Assembly (NCBI GenBank): GCA_904397815.1
Contig: CAJFOT010000032.1
Span: 1-36,260 of the forward strand
Length of the DNA stretch: 36,260 bases
Reading direction: 5' to 3'
From: Candidatus Paralachnospira sangeri
GTDB taxonomy: Bacteria > Bacillota > Clostridia > Lachnospirales > Lachnospiraceae
Shown here: positions 1 through 6,867 of the stretch, in pieces
Layout: each line of letters begins with the position of its first letter
Position numbering within the stretch: position 1 is the first letter of the stretch
Position numbers and translations under genes: made by a program
Notes under the pieces: generated by a model
The model's input: the letters and a program-made list of their open reading frames with translations, nothing else
Database searches by the model: none
Told to the model about the DNA's origin: nothing

Positions 1-31
1 AAATGAGGGAAAAGGGCCAAACCGAGGTGGC

Positions 32-58
32 GAAAACGCTGGAAACACCAGTGTTTTC
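32..58. repeat. Inverted repeat, 11-bp arms
   Basis: GAAAACGCTGG (32-42) pairs with CCAGTGTTTTC (48-58) with one G-T wobble and a 5-base loop. No T-run follows, so it is not a typical terminator. Its role is unknown. It opens a gene-free stretch (1-274) that also holds short palindromes at 108-119 and 149-163. Confidence 0.5.
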
Positions 59-177
59 AAGGGGTATAGAAATTTTAACTGAGAAAAAATAATTTGTCTT
101 TGACTATAGCCCCTCCGGGGGATGCGCACGCTTTTTGCAAAGAGATATCTGCGCTTTGCGCAGCAAAAATCGGCGCC

Positions 178-212
178 GGAAACGTCATAATAAAAATTAT
201 TATGCCGTTTCC
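178..212. repeat. Long AT-rich inverted repeat downstream of ridA
   Basis: GGAAACG (178-184) and CATAATAA (186-193) pair with TTATTATG (197-204) and CGTTTCC (206-212), with one internal mismatch and a 3-base loop. It lies just beyond the ridA terminator. It may be a second terminator-like or RNA-stabilising structure, but no run of T follows on either strand. Confidence 0.5.
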
Positions 213-220
213 TATATAAG

Positions 221-262
221 AAAAACAGCCGGCCCATAAAAATTTACGGACTGGCTGTTTTT
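221..262 (-). terminator. Intrinsic terminator of the dpaL-ridA operon
   Basis: A 12-bp stem (221-232 with 251-262) around an 18-base loop carries a T-run on the minus strand. It starts 12 bases after the ridA stop. A-tracts on one side and T-tracts on the other could make it work in both directions. Confidence 0.8.
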
Positions 263-274
263 CTCATGAATCAT

Positions 275-658
275 TTATTCCGCACAGGCGATACACTCCA
301 CTTCTACCAGGCCTCCCAGGGGAAGCTTTGCCACCTGTACGCAGGAACGTGCGGGATAGCTGTCGCCAAAATAAGATTTATAAATCTCGTTTACTTTGGC
401 AAAATCCTCCATATTCGTAAGGAAAATGGTGGTCTTAACGATCTGGCTGTAATCACTGCCCGCTTCCTTCAGGATCGCGCCCATATTGTTCATAGAGCAG
501 CGCGCCTGCTCTTCTACAGTTTCCGGCATTTTTCCGACAGTCGGGTCAATTCCCAGCTGTCCGGAGCAATATACCATGCCATTCGCTTTGATTGCCTGCA
601 CATAAGGGCCTACAGCGCCCGGCGCGTTTGTTGTCGCAATAATTTCCTTTTTCATCAT
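275..658 (-). CDS. ridA: RidA family 2-iminobutanoate/2-iminopropanoate deaminase
   Basis: This 127-residue protein matches the RidA (YjgF/YER057c/UK114) family over its full length. Visible hallmarks are the N-terminal APGAVGPYVQA segment, a GQLGIDP motif, and YPARSCVQVAKLP followed by VEVECIA, which contains the conserved arginine and glutamate. RidA enzymes hydrolyse reactive enamines and imines such as 2-aminoacrylate to 2-keto acids and ammonia in the cytosol. The gene ends a minus-strand operon headed by diaminopropionate ammonia-lyase, whose reaction passes through 2-aminoacrylate, so a detoxifying role there is a reasonable inference. The start codon overlaps the stop of the upstream amidohydrolase fragment by four bases (ATGA), and a GAGGT site lies just before it. 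The gene itself looks intact although two genes upstream are broken. Confidence 0.93.
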   Translation of the reverse strand: MMKKEIIATTNAPGAVGPYVQAIKANGMVYCSGQLGIDPTVGKMPETVEEQARCSMNNMGAILKEAGSDYSQIVKTTIFLTNMEDFAKVNEIYKSYFGDSYPARSCVQVAKLPLGGLVEVECIACAE

Positions 659-1533
659 TTGATTACCTCTTTTCCTTTTTTTCTAAGCACCGCGCCATTT
701 CTTACGCCAGTGTGCTCACCCTTTTTCACGGCAAACTCTCCGTTGATCATAACATACTCGATGCCATCCGGATACTGGATCGGATCGGTAAAGGTTCCTC
801 TGTCAATGACGGTATCCGGATTAAAGATACAGATATCCGCGTAAGCGCCCTCCCGAAGCTCTCCCCGGTCTGTCATGTTGAAGGTGACAGCCGGTTTCTT
901 CGTCATTTTATAAACAGCCTCCTCCAGTGTCAGCGCCTGATCCTCTCTTACATATTTTCCCAGAATCCTCGGAAATGCTCCATACACGCGGGGATGAGGC
1001 TTTCCGCCCAGCAGACCGTCTGTGCAGGCATTCATCTCCGGCCGCTTCATGAAAAGCTGTACATGCTCCTCTGTTCCGTAGAAATCTACCATGCCCACAG
1101 CGTTTTCTTCCTCATACAGAAGGTCAAAGGTCGCGTTATACGGATCAGTTCCCCGCAGCTCGCCCAGCTGGGTCAGGCTCAGACCCACCGCGTCTTTATT
1201 TTTCTCATTTTTCACGCTGGTTACAAAGATACCGTCCAGGCCGGCGAATTCCACAAAGTTGTCCCATCCGGGGATGCCATGCTCGATGTCGTAAACCATT
1301 TTCTCGCGCAGCGCCGGGTCAGCCAGCCGCTCCAGCACCTTATCTGTCCCGCCGTCATGCACCCACGGAGGAAGAATCACACCCAGCATGGTGCTTCCCG
1401 CCACATACGGATACTGGTCAAAGGAAACATCAATGCCCTCTGCCTTGGCCTGCTCCAGGAGCCGGATCACGTCATCGATCTTGTCCCAGTTTTTCTTTCC
1501 GCATACTTTAAAGTGAGAATAGTGGATCTTCAC
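655..1533 (-). pseudogene. D-aminoacylase-type amidohydrolase, C-terminal half only
   Basis: The 292 readable residues match the C-terminal part of N-acyl-D-amino-acid deacylases of the amidohydrolase superfamily. The matching segments are HYSHFK followed by a Lys-Asn-Trp, DQYPYVAGSTML, CTDG, and the C-terminal ADICIFNPDTV beta-sandwich strand. The family is usually near 500 residues or more, so about 240 N-terminal residues are missing, including the HxH metal site. The sequence begins abruptly inside the family motif ESGVKIHYSH and is preceded, in another frame, by half of a peptidase gene. The GTG at 1533 merely happens to allow reading and overlaps the stop of that fragment. A short active product is unlikely. 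The intact ancestor probably worked with dpaL and ygeY on amino-acid derivatives. Confidence 0.85.
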
Positions 1534-2117
1534 GCCGGATTCGCGGAATGACAGGGCTTTCCGAATGTCTCTACTACGATCTCACCCCGGCCTCTCTGAC
1601 CGATCTTGATATTTAACTGAGAAGCCTCGCCGATCACCACATAGTCGGGGTTTACCGCCTTGCTGATCTCTCTGGCCGCAACGCCTTCGAAGCACTCCTC
1701 ATGCACTACACCCGCCACATAGATTTCTCCCGCGAAATCTCTGTCAGTATCCTTCGCAAAAGCCGCTGCCGCTGTCACAAAGCCGGCCACCGCGCCCTTC
1801 ATGTCGCTGGTGCCCCGTCCGTAGATCCTGCCGTCATGGATTTCAGCGGCAAAGGGCGGATACATCCATTCTGTCTCGTCGGTTACGGGAACTGTGTCGA
1901 TATGTCCGTCAAACAGAACCTTCTTTCCCGGCCGTTTTCCCTTAATACATCCGATAATATTTCCATATTTGTCCACAGTTACTGAGTCGAAGCCTTCTTC
2001 CTTCAGGGTCTCCTGAAGCGCCTCTACTACGCCGTCCTCATGTCCGGAATAGCTCTGTCTCTGAATCAGCTTCTGGCATAAAGCAATTACCTGTTCCTGT
2101 CTCTCTTTGCTCAACAT
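1530..2117 (-). pseudogene. ygeY: YgeY-like M20 metallohydrolase, N-terminal half only
   Basis: The 195 residues match the catalytic domain of M20 peptidases of the YgeY/ArgE/DapE type. The metal ligands visible are H72 and D74 in LFDGHIDTVPV, D105 in GRGTSDMKG, the E140/E141 pair in VVHEECFEG, and E164 in VIGEAS. The reading stops right after GKPCHSANPA, a conserved motif that in full proteins (around 400 residues) leads into the dimerisation domain. That domain and the last metal-binding histidine are gone. The start at 2117 is supported by a GGGAGGAA site; 23 bases separate it from the dpaL stop. In enterobacteria ygeX (dpaL) and ygeY are neighbours too, which supports the identification. 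Loss of function is almost certain. Confidence 0.87.
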
Positions 2118-2139
2118 ATGATGTTCCTCCCTCATTGAT

Positions 2140-3342
2140 TTATTTTGCACTGGAATATTTTCCATCCCATACAATCGCTCTGTAATTTTCCTGATCGGTA
2201 TCTCCCTCGGTGCTGAAAAACAGCACTCTGGAATTTTCGTCCAGTCCCAGCTTCTCCTTCATATCCGCCAGCTCCGGATTGGTCATGATCTCCGCCACAC
2301 ATCCGAAAGCCGCGGCGCCGCTCTCTCCGGAGATTACCCGGGTATCATCCTTTACCGGATTTCCCAGGATCCGCATTCCCTTCGCCGCCGCATAATCCGG
2401 GCAGGAGATAAAGTGGTCAGCGTAGTCAGCCAGGATATTCCAGCCGATGCTGCAGGGTTCTCCACAGGCCAGGCCGGCCATGATCGTATCCATGTCTCCT
2501 GTCACAAAATGGCGCTGCCCGTCATCCGCTTCGGCTGTCCGGTACAGACAATCCGCCTTATTCGGCTCCACGATGGTAATCACGGGGCGGTCTTTTCCGT
2601 AAATGGAAGAGAATAATCCGGTTATCGCTCCAGCCATGGAGCCTACCCATGCCTGCAGGAAAATATGGGTGGGCTTCTCCGGAAGCTGCTCATAAGCTTC
2701 CAACCCCATCGTTCCATATCCCTGCATAATCCAGGTGGGGATGTCCTCATACCCTTCCCAGGCTGTATCCTGTACCATCACCCAGCCCTTCTGCTGCGCC
2801 TGGCTGTCGGCCAGACGAACGGCCTCGTCATAATTCAGGTCTGTAATGCTGGCCTCAGCGCCTTCCGCCCGGATATTTTTCAGCCGCTCCTCAGCGCTTC
2901 CCTTTGGCATATATACAACCGCTTTCTGTTTAAACTGATTTGCGGTCCAGGCAACGCCCCTGCCATGATTTCCGTCTGTGGCTGTTACAAAGGTAATGTC
3001 CCCAAGTTCTTTTCTCGTCTCCTCTGAAACCAGTGTCTGATAATCTACGTCCTCGATCCGTCTGCCCAGCCGGCCTGCCAGATAGTTTCCGATGGCGTAG
3101 CTGCCGCCTAATACCTTAAAGGCGTTTAACCCAAACCGGTAGGATTCATCCTTTACATAGATATCTCCCAGCCCCAGGCATCTGGCTGTCTCAGGCAGAT
3201 GGGCCAGGGGCGTGGGCCGATACACTGGAAAGCTTTTATGAAAATCACGGATTTTTTCCGCGTTCCCTTTGCTCAAAAAATCCAGATTGCAGGAGGATTC
3301 TCCATTATGCTCCCTTGTTACCAGCTTAAATACCTCTTTCAT
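2140..3342 (-). CDS. dpaL: Diaminopropionate ammonia-lyase
   Basis: This fold-type II PLP enzyme turns 2,3-diaminopropionate into pyruvate and two ammonia molecules. The 400 residues match the YgeX/DpaL family length. The PLP lysine is K76 in FGLNAFKVLGG, the conserved aspartate is D123 in ATDGNHGRG, and a glycine-rich SGESGAAAFG lies near the C-terminus. A longer open frame runs upstream to 3681, but I chose the ATG at 3342 because AGAAAGGA lies 8 bases before it and the family start matches. An ATG two codons earlier (3348) is a second choice. It is the first gene of an operon with ygeY, an amidohydrolase and ridA. A sigma-54-type promoter lies about 170 bp upstream, with a sigma-54 activator gene adjacent. 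It appears intact, unlike the two genes after it. Confidence 0.93.
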   Translation of the reverse strand: MKEVFKLVTREHNGESSCNLDFLSKGNAEKIRDFHKSFPVYRPTPLAHLPETARCLGLGDIYVKDESYRFGLNAFKVLGGSYAIGNYLAGRLGRRIEDVDYQTLVSEETRKELGDITFVTATDGNHGRGVAWTANQFKQKAVVYMPKGSAEERLKNIRAEGAEASITDLNYDEAVRLADSQAQQKGWVMVQDTAWEGYEDIPTWIMQGYGTMGLEAYEQLPEKPTHIFLQAWVGSMAGAITGLFSSIYGKDRPVITIVEPNKADCLYRTAEADDGQRHFVTGDMDTIMAGLACGEPCSIGWNILADYADHFISCPDYAAAKGMRILGNPVKDDTRVISGESGAAAFGCVAEIMTNPELADMKEKLGLDENSRVLFFSTEGDTDQENYRAIVWDGKYSSAK

Positions 3343-3509
3343 CTTCATTTTCCTTTCTGAATTGACTTCCGCGACTCCCCTTCCAAGCCCATATATCTGG
3401 AAGTATTTCCATTCATTAAAGTGCCTGTAAAATCTTCCGGGCTTGTACGGTCCGCCGTTGTTTATAAATGAATTTCTTTGACTTTTGATTGCCTTTGCCC
3501 TTATATAGT

Positions 3510-3524
3510 GCAAATCGTGTTCCC
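3510..3524 (-). promoter_or_regulatory. Sigma-54 (-24/-12) promoter of dpaL
   Basis: On the minus strand the sequence is GGGAAC-ACGAT-TTGC, against the consensus TGGCAC-N5-TTGC. That is 8 of 10 defined positions, with invariant GG and GC at the correct 10-base spacing. Transcription would start near 3498, about 155 bases before dpaL. The adjacent activator carries the GAFTGA loop needed to work with sigma-54. Confidence 0.75.
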
Positions 3525-3591
3525 AATTGTTATGAACTGAATTTTTTGGCGAAATATACATATTTCCTTTATTTTTTTGTAAAATAAGTAC

Positions 3592-3650
3592 AAAAAGAAG
3601 CGGTGTGGGGAACAGAAAAGTCTTTCCTGCTCCGGAATCTGCTTCTTTTT
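3592..3650. terminator. Bidirectional terminator between activator gene and dpaL promoter
   Basis: Outer arms AGAAGC (3596-3601) and GCTTCT (3641-3646) enclose a 12-bp inner stem. T-runs flank it on both strands. It lies between the enhancer-like palindromes and the -24/-12 promoter, so it would stop activator transcription before it enters dpaL. Confidence 0.65.
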
Positions 3651-3674
3651 TCCTGAATTTTCTTCTGTATTCAT

Positions 3675-3730
3675 TTCTCATTTTGAGAATTATTCTCGTT
3701 TTGAGAATGGTTGGTTCTCACTTTGAGAAT
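3675..3730. promoter_or_regulatory. Three palindromic enhancer-like sites (UAS) for the sigma-54 activator
   Basis: Three copies of TTCTC(A/G)-N3-TGAGAA lie at 3675-3689, 3693-3707 and 3715-3729. The first and third have perfect 6-base arms; the second has perfect ATTCTC/GAGAAT arms. They start 18 and 22 bp apart, close to two helical turns. They lie about 150-205 bp upstream of the -24 element, the usual distance for sigma-54 enhancers. The second and third fall inside the last codons of the activator gene and the first follows its stop directly. Binding by the adjacent activator is inferred. Confidence 0.75.
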
Positions 3731-5525
3731 TTTGTTCTTCTTCCTTTTCCAGCTCCTCTATTTTCCGGTATAGCGTAGCCAGTCCAATCCCCAGCCGCTT
3801 CGCCGCCTCCTTCTTTCCCTTTGTGGTATTGCCGAAAAGGCGCAGCGCCTTCTGGATTTCTCTCCGCTCCAGATCTTTCAGCGGGCAGATGGGTCCTTCC
3901 ACATCTGCCTCTTTGCCTCCGGACGGCGTCTCACTATCCCCGCTCCTTCTGGCTGTTTCTGTCCCGGCTGCCTGCCCTTTTGAGGCTTCCCTCAGCCCGG
4001 CAGGAAGTGTGTCCTCATCCAGAACACCATCCTCGCCCATCATATTGATCATAAATTCCATCACATTTTCCAGCTCACGGACATTTCCTTCCCATCGGTA
4101 TAACCGCAGCCGCTCCATCACGGAATCCGTAATCTTCCAGAAATGTTTTTTAAACAGCCTTCCGTACCGCTCCGCGAAATAGAGCGCCAGCTCCTGGATG
4201 TCCTCCTTCCGCTCCCTGAGGGGAGCGATTTCCATGGGAATGACGTTCAGCCGGTAGTACAGATCCTCCCGAAACCTCTTTTCCCGCATCATCTCCCGCA
4301 GATCCTTATTGGTCGCCGCCAGAATCCGCACATCCACCGGAATCACCTGGTTAGAGCCGATCCGGATGATTTTCCGCTCCTGCAGCACCCGCAGCAGCTT
4401 AGCCTGGAGATACAGCGGCATGTCACCTATCTCATCCAGAAAGATCACCCCGTGATTGGCCAGCTCAAATTTACCGATACAGCCATTGGGATCCGCCCCG
4501 GTAAAGGCCCCCTTCACATAGCCGAAAAGCTCCGATTCCAGCAGCGCTTCCGGGATCGCGGCGCAGTTTATGGCCACAAACCGGCCATTTCGCCGCTCGC
4601 TGGCGTTCCAGATGGCTGTGGCTACCATTTCCTTTCCCGTTCCGCTCTCGCCGGTGATCAGCACCGTGGAAGAGCTTTGGGCCACCTTCAGAATCTCCTC
4701 CTTCATTTTCAGGGTCTGCGGGCTGCTTCCAATAATGCTGTCACAGTCCAGCGTATGCACTGTGGAGGTCATCTCATAATATTTCTTCTGCAGATTCCTG
4801 CTGCTCTCAAAGATCAGCAGAGCAGCATAACGCTTCGAAGGATTAGGCAGGTCATACATATGCCCCATGACATAAAATTCCTGTTCCTGCACCCGCAGCT
4901 TATATTCGTTCAGATGATTCAGATGATCCCCCGTAGGCTCAACGGACACCCGGCTTCCTTCCAGCCCCTCCAGCTCCAGCTGGTTTTTTGCCGAGATATT
5001 GGCCGTAGTCACCACATAGTCGCTGCCCAGGAGCATGATTCCCTGATCAATATGGTCTATCGTGCAGTCCAGAGTTCCCAGCAGAGCGTTTTTTCCTTCC
5101 AGCTCTGTATGTTCCCTTGCCTTTGTGGCAATAAATACCGCGATCTGTTCCAGAAAATCCATGTAGAGCGCCTCATCCCCCAGGATCCTTTCTTTTTGTT
5201 CCCTGGTGCTCCCCACCACGCCGATGACGCCGATGATCCTGGTACCCAGGCGCAGCGGCATGGAAATCTCGATTTCCTCCTGACAGACATCCCGCTGAGG
5301 GCAGGCGTAGCAGATCATTTCTTTTCCCGGCTCATAGATCACCTGACGTCTTCCCGTCCTGAGCACCTGTCTGTACACATACCCCTCCTCAGACATATCC
5401 TCATTGACCTTCCCACTGAACATTCCTGTTCCCGCTACCCGGAACAGATTGTGATCCACCACCTCCGATTTATCTTTAGGGTAGCAATGGATTTCTGATT
5501 TGTCAACCTCCGGAGAACATCCCAT
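3690..5525 (-). CDS. Sigma-54-dependent transcriptional activator (GAF/PAS-AAA-HTH)
   Basis: The 611 residues show a full enhancer-binding protein. A GAF-like sensor region comes first (about 20-135), holding a C72-x2-C75-x5-C81 cluster. A PAS-like segment follows (about 150-245). The AAA+ domain (about 262-500) has Walker A GESGTGKE (292-299), the sigma-54 contact loop GAFTGA (339-344), Walker B IFLDEIGD (361-368) and the R-finger region RFREDLYYRL. A Fis-type helix-turn-helix lies at about 550-590. The gene lies upstream of dpaL in the same direction, so it very likely activates that operon in response to a small ligand. The ATG at 5525 has a poor ribosome binding site, so the start is not certain. 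A weak promoter, TTGACC-18-CATATT, lies at 5578-5607. Confidence 0.92.
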   Translation of the reverse strand: MGCSPEVDKSEIHCYPKDKSEVVDHNLFRVAGTGMFSGKVNEDMSEEGYVYRQVLRTGRRQVIYEPGKEMICYACPQRDVCQEEIEISMPLRLGTRIIGVIGVVGSTREQKERILGDEALYMDFLEQIAVFIATKAREHTELEGKNALLGTLDCTIDHIDQGIMLLGSDYVVTTANISAKNQLELEGLEGSRVSVEPTGDHLNHLNEYKLRVQEQEFYVMGHMYDLPNPSKRYAALLIFESSRNLQKKYYEMTSTVHTLDCDSIIGSSPQTLKMKEEILKVAQSSSTVLITGESGTGKEMVATAIWNASERRNGRFVAINCAAIPEALLESELFGYVKGAFTGADPNGCIGKFELANHGVIFLDEIGDMPLYLQAKLLRVLQERKIIRIGSNQVIPVDVRILAATNKDLREMMREKRFREDLYYRLNVIPMEIAPLRERKEDIQELALYFAERYGRLFKKHFWKITDSVMERLRLYRWEGNVRELENVMEFMINMMGEDGVLDEDTLPAGLREASKGQAAGTETARRSGDSETPSGGKEADVEGPICPLKDLERREIQKALRLFGNTTKGKKEAAKRLGIGLATLYRKIEELEKEEEQNSQSENQPFSKRE

Positions 5526-5577
5526 CTTCTGATAGTTTTGGATTTTTGTGATATTTCACCGCTTAATATATGTACAA

Positions 5578-5607
5578 AATATGAATTTTCTCTTAATTTA
5601 CGGTCAA
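5578..5607 (-). promoter_or_regulatory. Possible sigma-A promoter of the activator gene
   Basis: TTGACC (5602-5607) and CATATT (5578-5583) are separated by 18 bases on the minus strand. The match is moderate and the region is AT-rich, so chance is not excluded. Confidence 0.35.
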
Positions 5608-5622
5608 AAAATTCGCCGTTTA

Positions 5623-5651
5623 TTGACATAATCTTCCCCATATGTTACATT
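5623..5651 (+). promoter_or_regulatory. Sigma-A promoter of abrB
   Basis: A perfect TTGACA (5623-5628) lies 17 bases before TACATT (5646-5651), 41 bases upstream of the abrB start. Confidence 0.6.
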
Positions 5652-5691
5652 TATAAGTGTTCGCGATTATATTAGCAGGGGGTTTTAAACT

Positions 5692-5958
5692 ATGAAGACA
5701 ACAGGCGTTGTAAGACGGCTGGATGAACTTGGACGTGTTACCCTCCCAATCGAACTAAGACGTTCATTTCAGTTAGAGGAAAGAGACGCGGTAGAGATTT
5801 TTGTGGAGGGTGATAGTATTATCCTTAAAAAGTACATATCCAGTGACATTTTTACAGGCAGCAGGGAAGATCTGGTGGAGTATAAAGGAAAATTAGTTTC
5901 CAAACAATCTATCAAAGAATTAGCAGCTCTGGCCGGCCTTAAAGTAATCGATGAATGA
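5692..5958 (+). CDS. abrB: AbrB family transition-state regulator
   Basis: This 88-residue protein has the swapped-hairpin DNA-binding N-terminus of AbrB/SpoVT: TGVVRRLDELGRVTLPIELRRSF followed by an acidic strand and IILKKY (about residues 3-50). The C-terminal half (about 55-88) resembles the AbrB multimerisation region. AbrB proteins are small multimeric DNA-binding repressors of stationary-phase genes in Firmicutes. An AGGGGG site lies 8 bases before the start and a promoter with perfect TTGACA lies upstream. In Bacillus subtilis abrB is likewise next to the rsmI homologue yabC and points the other way, so the location is conserved; here an XRE-cupin gene lies between them. AbrB family membership is clear; the regulon cannot be read from this window. 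Confidence 0.92.
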   Translation: MKTTGVVRRLDELGRVTLPIELRRSFQLEERDAVEIFVEGDSIILKKYISSDIFTGSREDLVEYKGKLVSKQSIKELAALAGLKVIDE

Positions 5959-5963
5959 CGCAA

Positions 5964-6017
5964 AAAGAGAAACCGCGGGCCGGCTGATAATTATCAGCCG
6001 GCCCGCGGTTCTTTTTC
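5964..6017. terminator. Bidirectional terminator: 40-bp perfect palindrome
   Basis: Bases 5971-6010 form a perfect palindrome with 20-base arms, GC-rich at the base and AT at the centre. An A-rich tract precedes it and CTTTTTCT follows. It separates the convergent abrB and XRE-cupin genes and can serve both. Confidence 0.85.
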
Positions 6018-6055
6018 TACTCGGGAATATCCGTAATATATTTCTGCATATACCT

Positions 6056-6613
6056 TTATAATTTTTCATTTTTTTCTCCGAATCTGGCCCAGTAAGAGAC
6101 AGATACCTCCGGATCCGGATTTTCATAGCAATGCCGACTATGCGCTTTGATCAGGATACAGTCCCCTTCCTGAAGTTCAAATTTCTGCTCCTCTATCCTT
6201 ATCATTAATTTGCCGCTGATGACGGTCCCAACCTCATCGAAGTCATGGCTCCGCCACGAACCGTCCCATTTGCACCCAGCCTCCAAAACCATATAAAAAA
6301 AAGAAGAATTTCCTGTTCCAAAATTTATGGTTTCCCTTCTGACATGGCTGTCCTGCTCTTCTGATATCTCCCTGTCCTTTTTTCGCACGACAATTCTTGC
6401 CTCTGCATTCCGCTCCAGCAAATCGGTAATAGAACTGCCAAATACCTCACAGATTTTCTGAATATTCTGCAGCGTGGGACTGCATAGGTTCCTCTCCAGA
6501 TTACTCAAATATCCAATCGACAAACCTGTCTCTTTAGACATCTGCTGTAAAGTAATTTCCTTCGATTTTCTCAGGCTCCTGATACTGCTCCCAATTTGGC
6601 TGATGTCGCTCAT
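6056..6613 (-). CDS. XRE-family HTH regulator with C-terminal cupin domain
   Basis: This 185-residue protein has an N-terminal Cro/C1-type helix-turn-helix (about 7-65, with LRKSKEITLQQMSKETGLSIGYLSNLE spanning the recognition helix) and a C-terminal cupin_2 barrel (about 105-180, with SHDFDEVGTVISGK and EGDCILIKAHSRH). This is the architecture of PuuR-like regulators, in which the cupin senses a small metabolite. GGAGGAG lies before the ATG. A good promoter and a perfect ATACAAT-N4-ATTGTAT palindrome precede it, suggesting autoregulation. The ligand and targets cannot be inferred; the gene is isolated between rsmI and abrB and is not part of an obvious operon. Confidence 0.88.
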   Translation of the reverse strand: MSDISQIGSSIRSLRKSKEITLQQMSKETGLSIGYLSNLERNLCSPTLQNIQKICEVFGSSITDLLERNAEARIVVRKKDREISEEQDSHVRRETINFGTGNSSFFYMVLEAGCKWDGSWRSHDFDEVGTVISGKLMIRIEEQKFELQEGDCILIKAHSRHCYENPDPEVSVSYWARFGEKNEKL

Positions 6614-6648
6614 GTTATTTCTCTCCTCCCACGTAAATACTCCCCTTT

Positions 6649-6666
6649 ATACAATACCCATTGTAT
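6649..6666. promoter_or_regulatory. Operator-like palindrome before the XRE-cupin gene
   Basis: ATACAAT (6649-6655) and ATTGTAT (6660-6666) form a perfect inverted repeat with a 4-base centre. It covers the expected transcription start of the promoter at 6669-6697, a classic place for an autorepressor. Confidence 0.6.
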
Positions 6667-6668
6667 CA

Positions 6669-6697
6669 AGTATATCGTTAATCACAGGAAAATGCAA
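6669..6697 (-). promoter_or_regulatory. Sigma-A promoter of the XRE-cupin gene
   Basis: TTGCAT (6692-6697) and TATACT (6669-6674) are 17 bases apart on the minus strand, about 55 bases upstream of the start codon. Confidence 0.6.
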
Positions 6698-6867
6698 TAA
6701 ATTTTTTCAATTGCCAGATAAAAGGTGCAATTAGCCCATAAACAATTATAGATTTTCGACAAATTTCTTTTTTTCTTTAATTTTCATAAAAATATTTCCG
6801 ATTTTTCATGTCTGCGTAATTTATTTTAAAATTTTTCATGTGTCTGATATACAAAATCTTCATCTCT

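Noticed and set aside
655-2117. A genuine fused or overlapping pair of short genes (M20 half plus amidohydrolase half)
   Set aside because: The halves break inside conserved motifs and lack essential catalytic parts; a deletion explains them better than functional short genes.
4143-5498. 451-codon plus-strand frame opposite the sigma-54 activator
   Set aside because: It is antisense to an unmistakable AAA+ gene and shows no recognisable motif.
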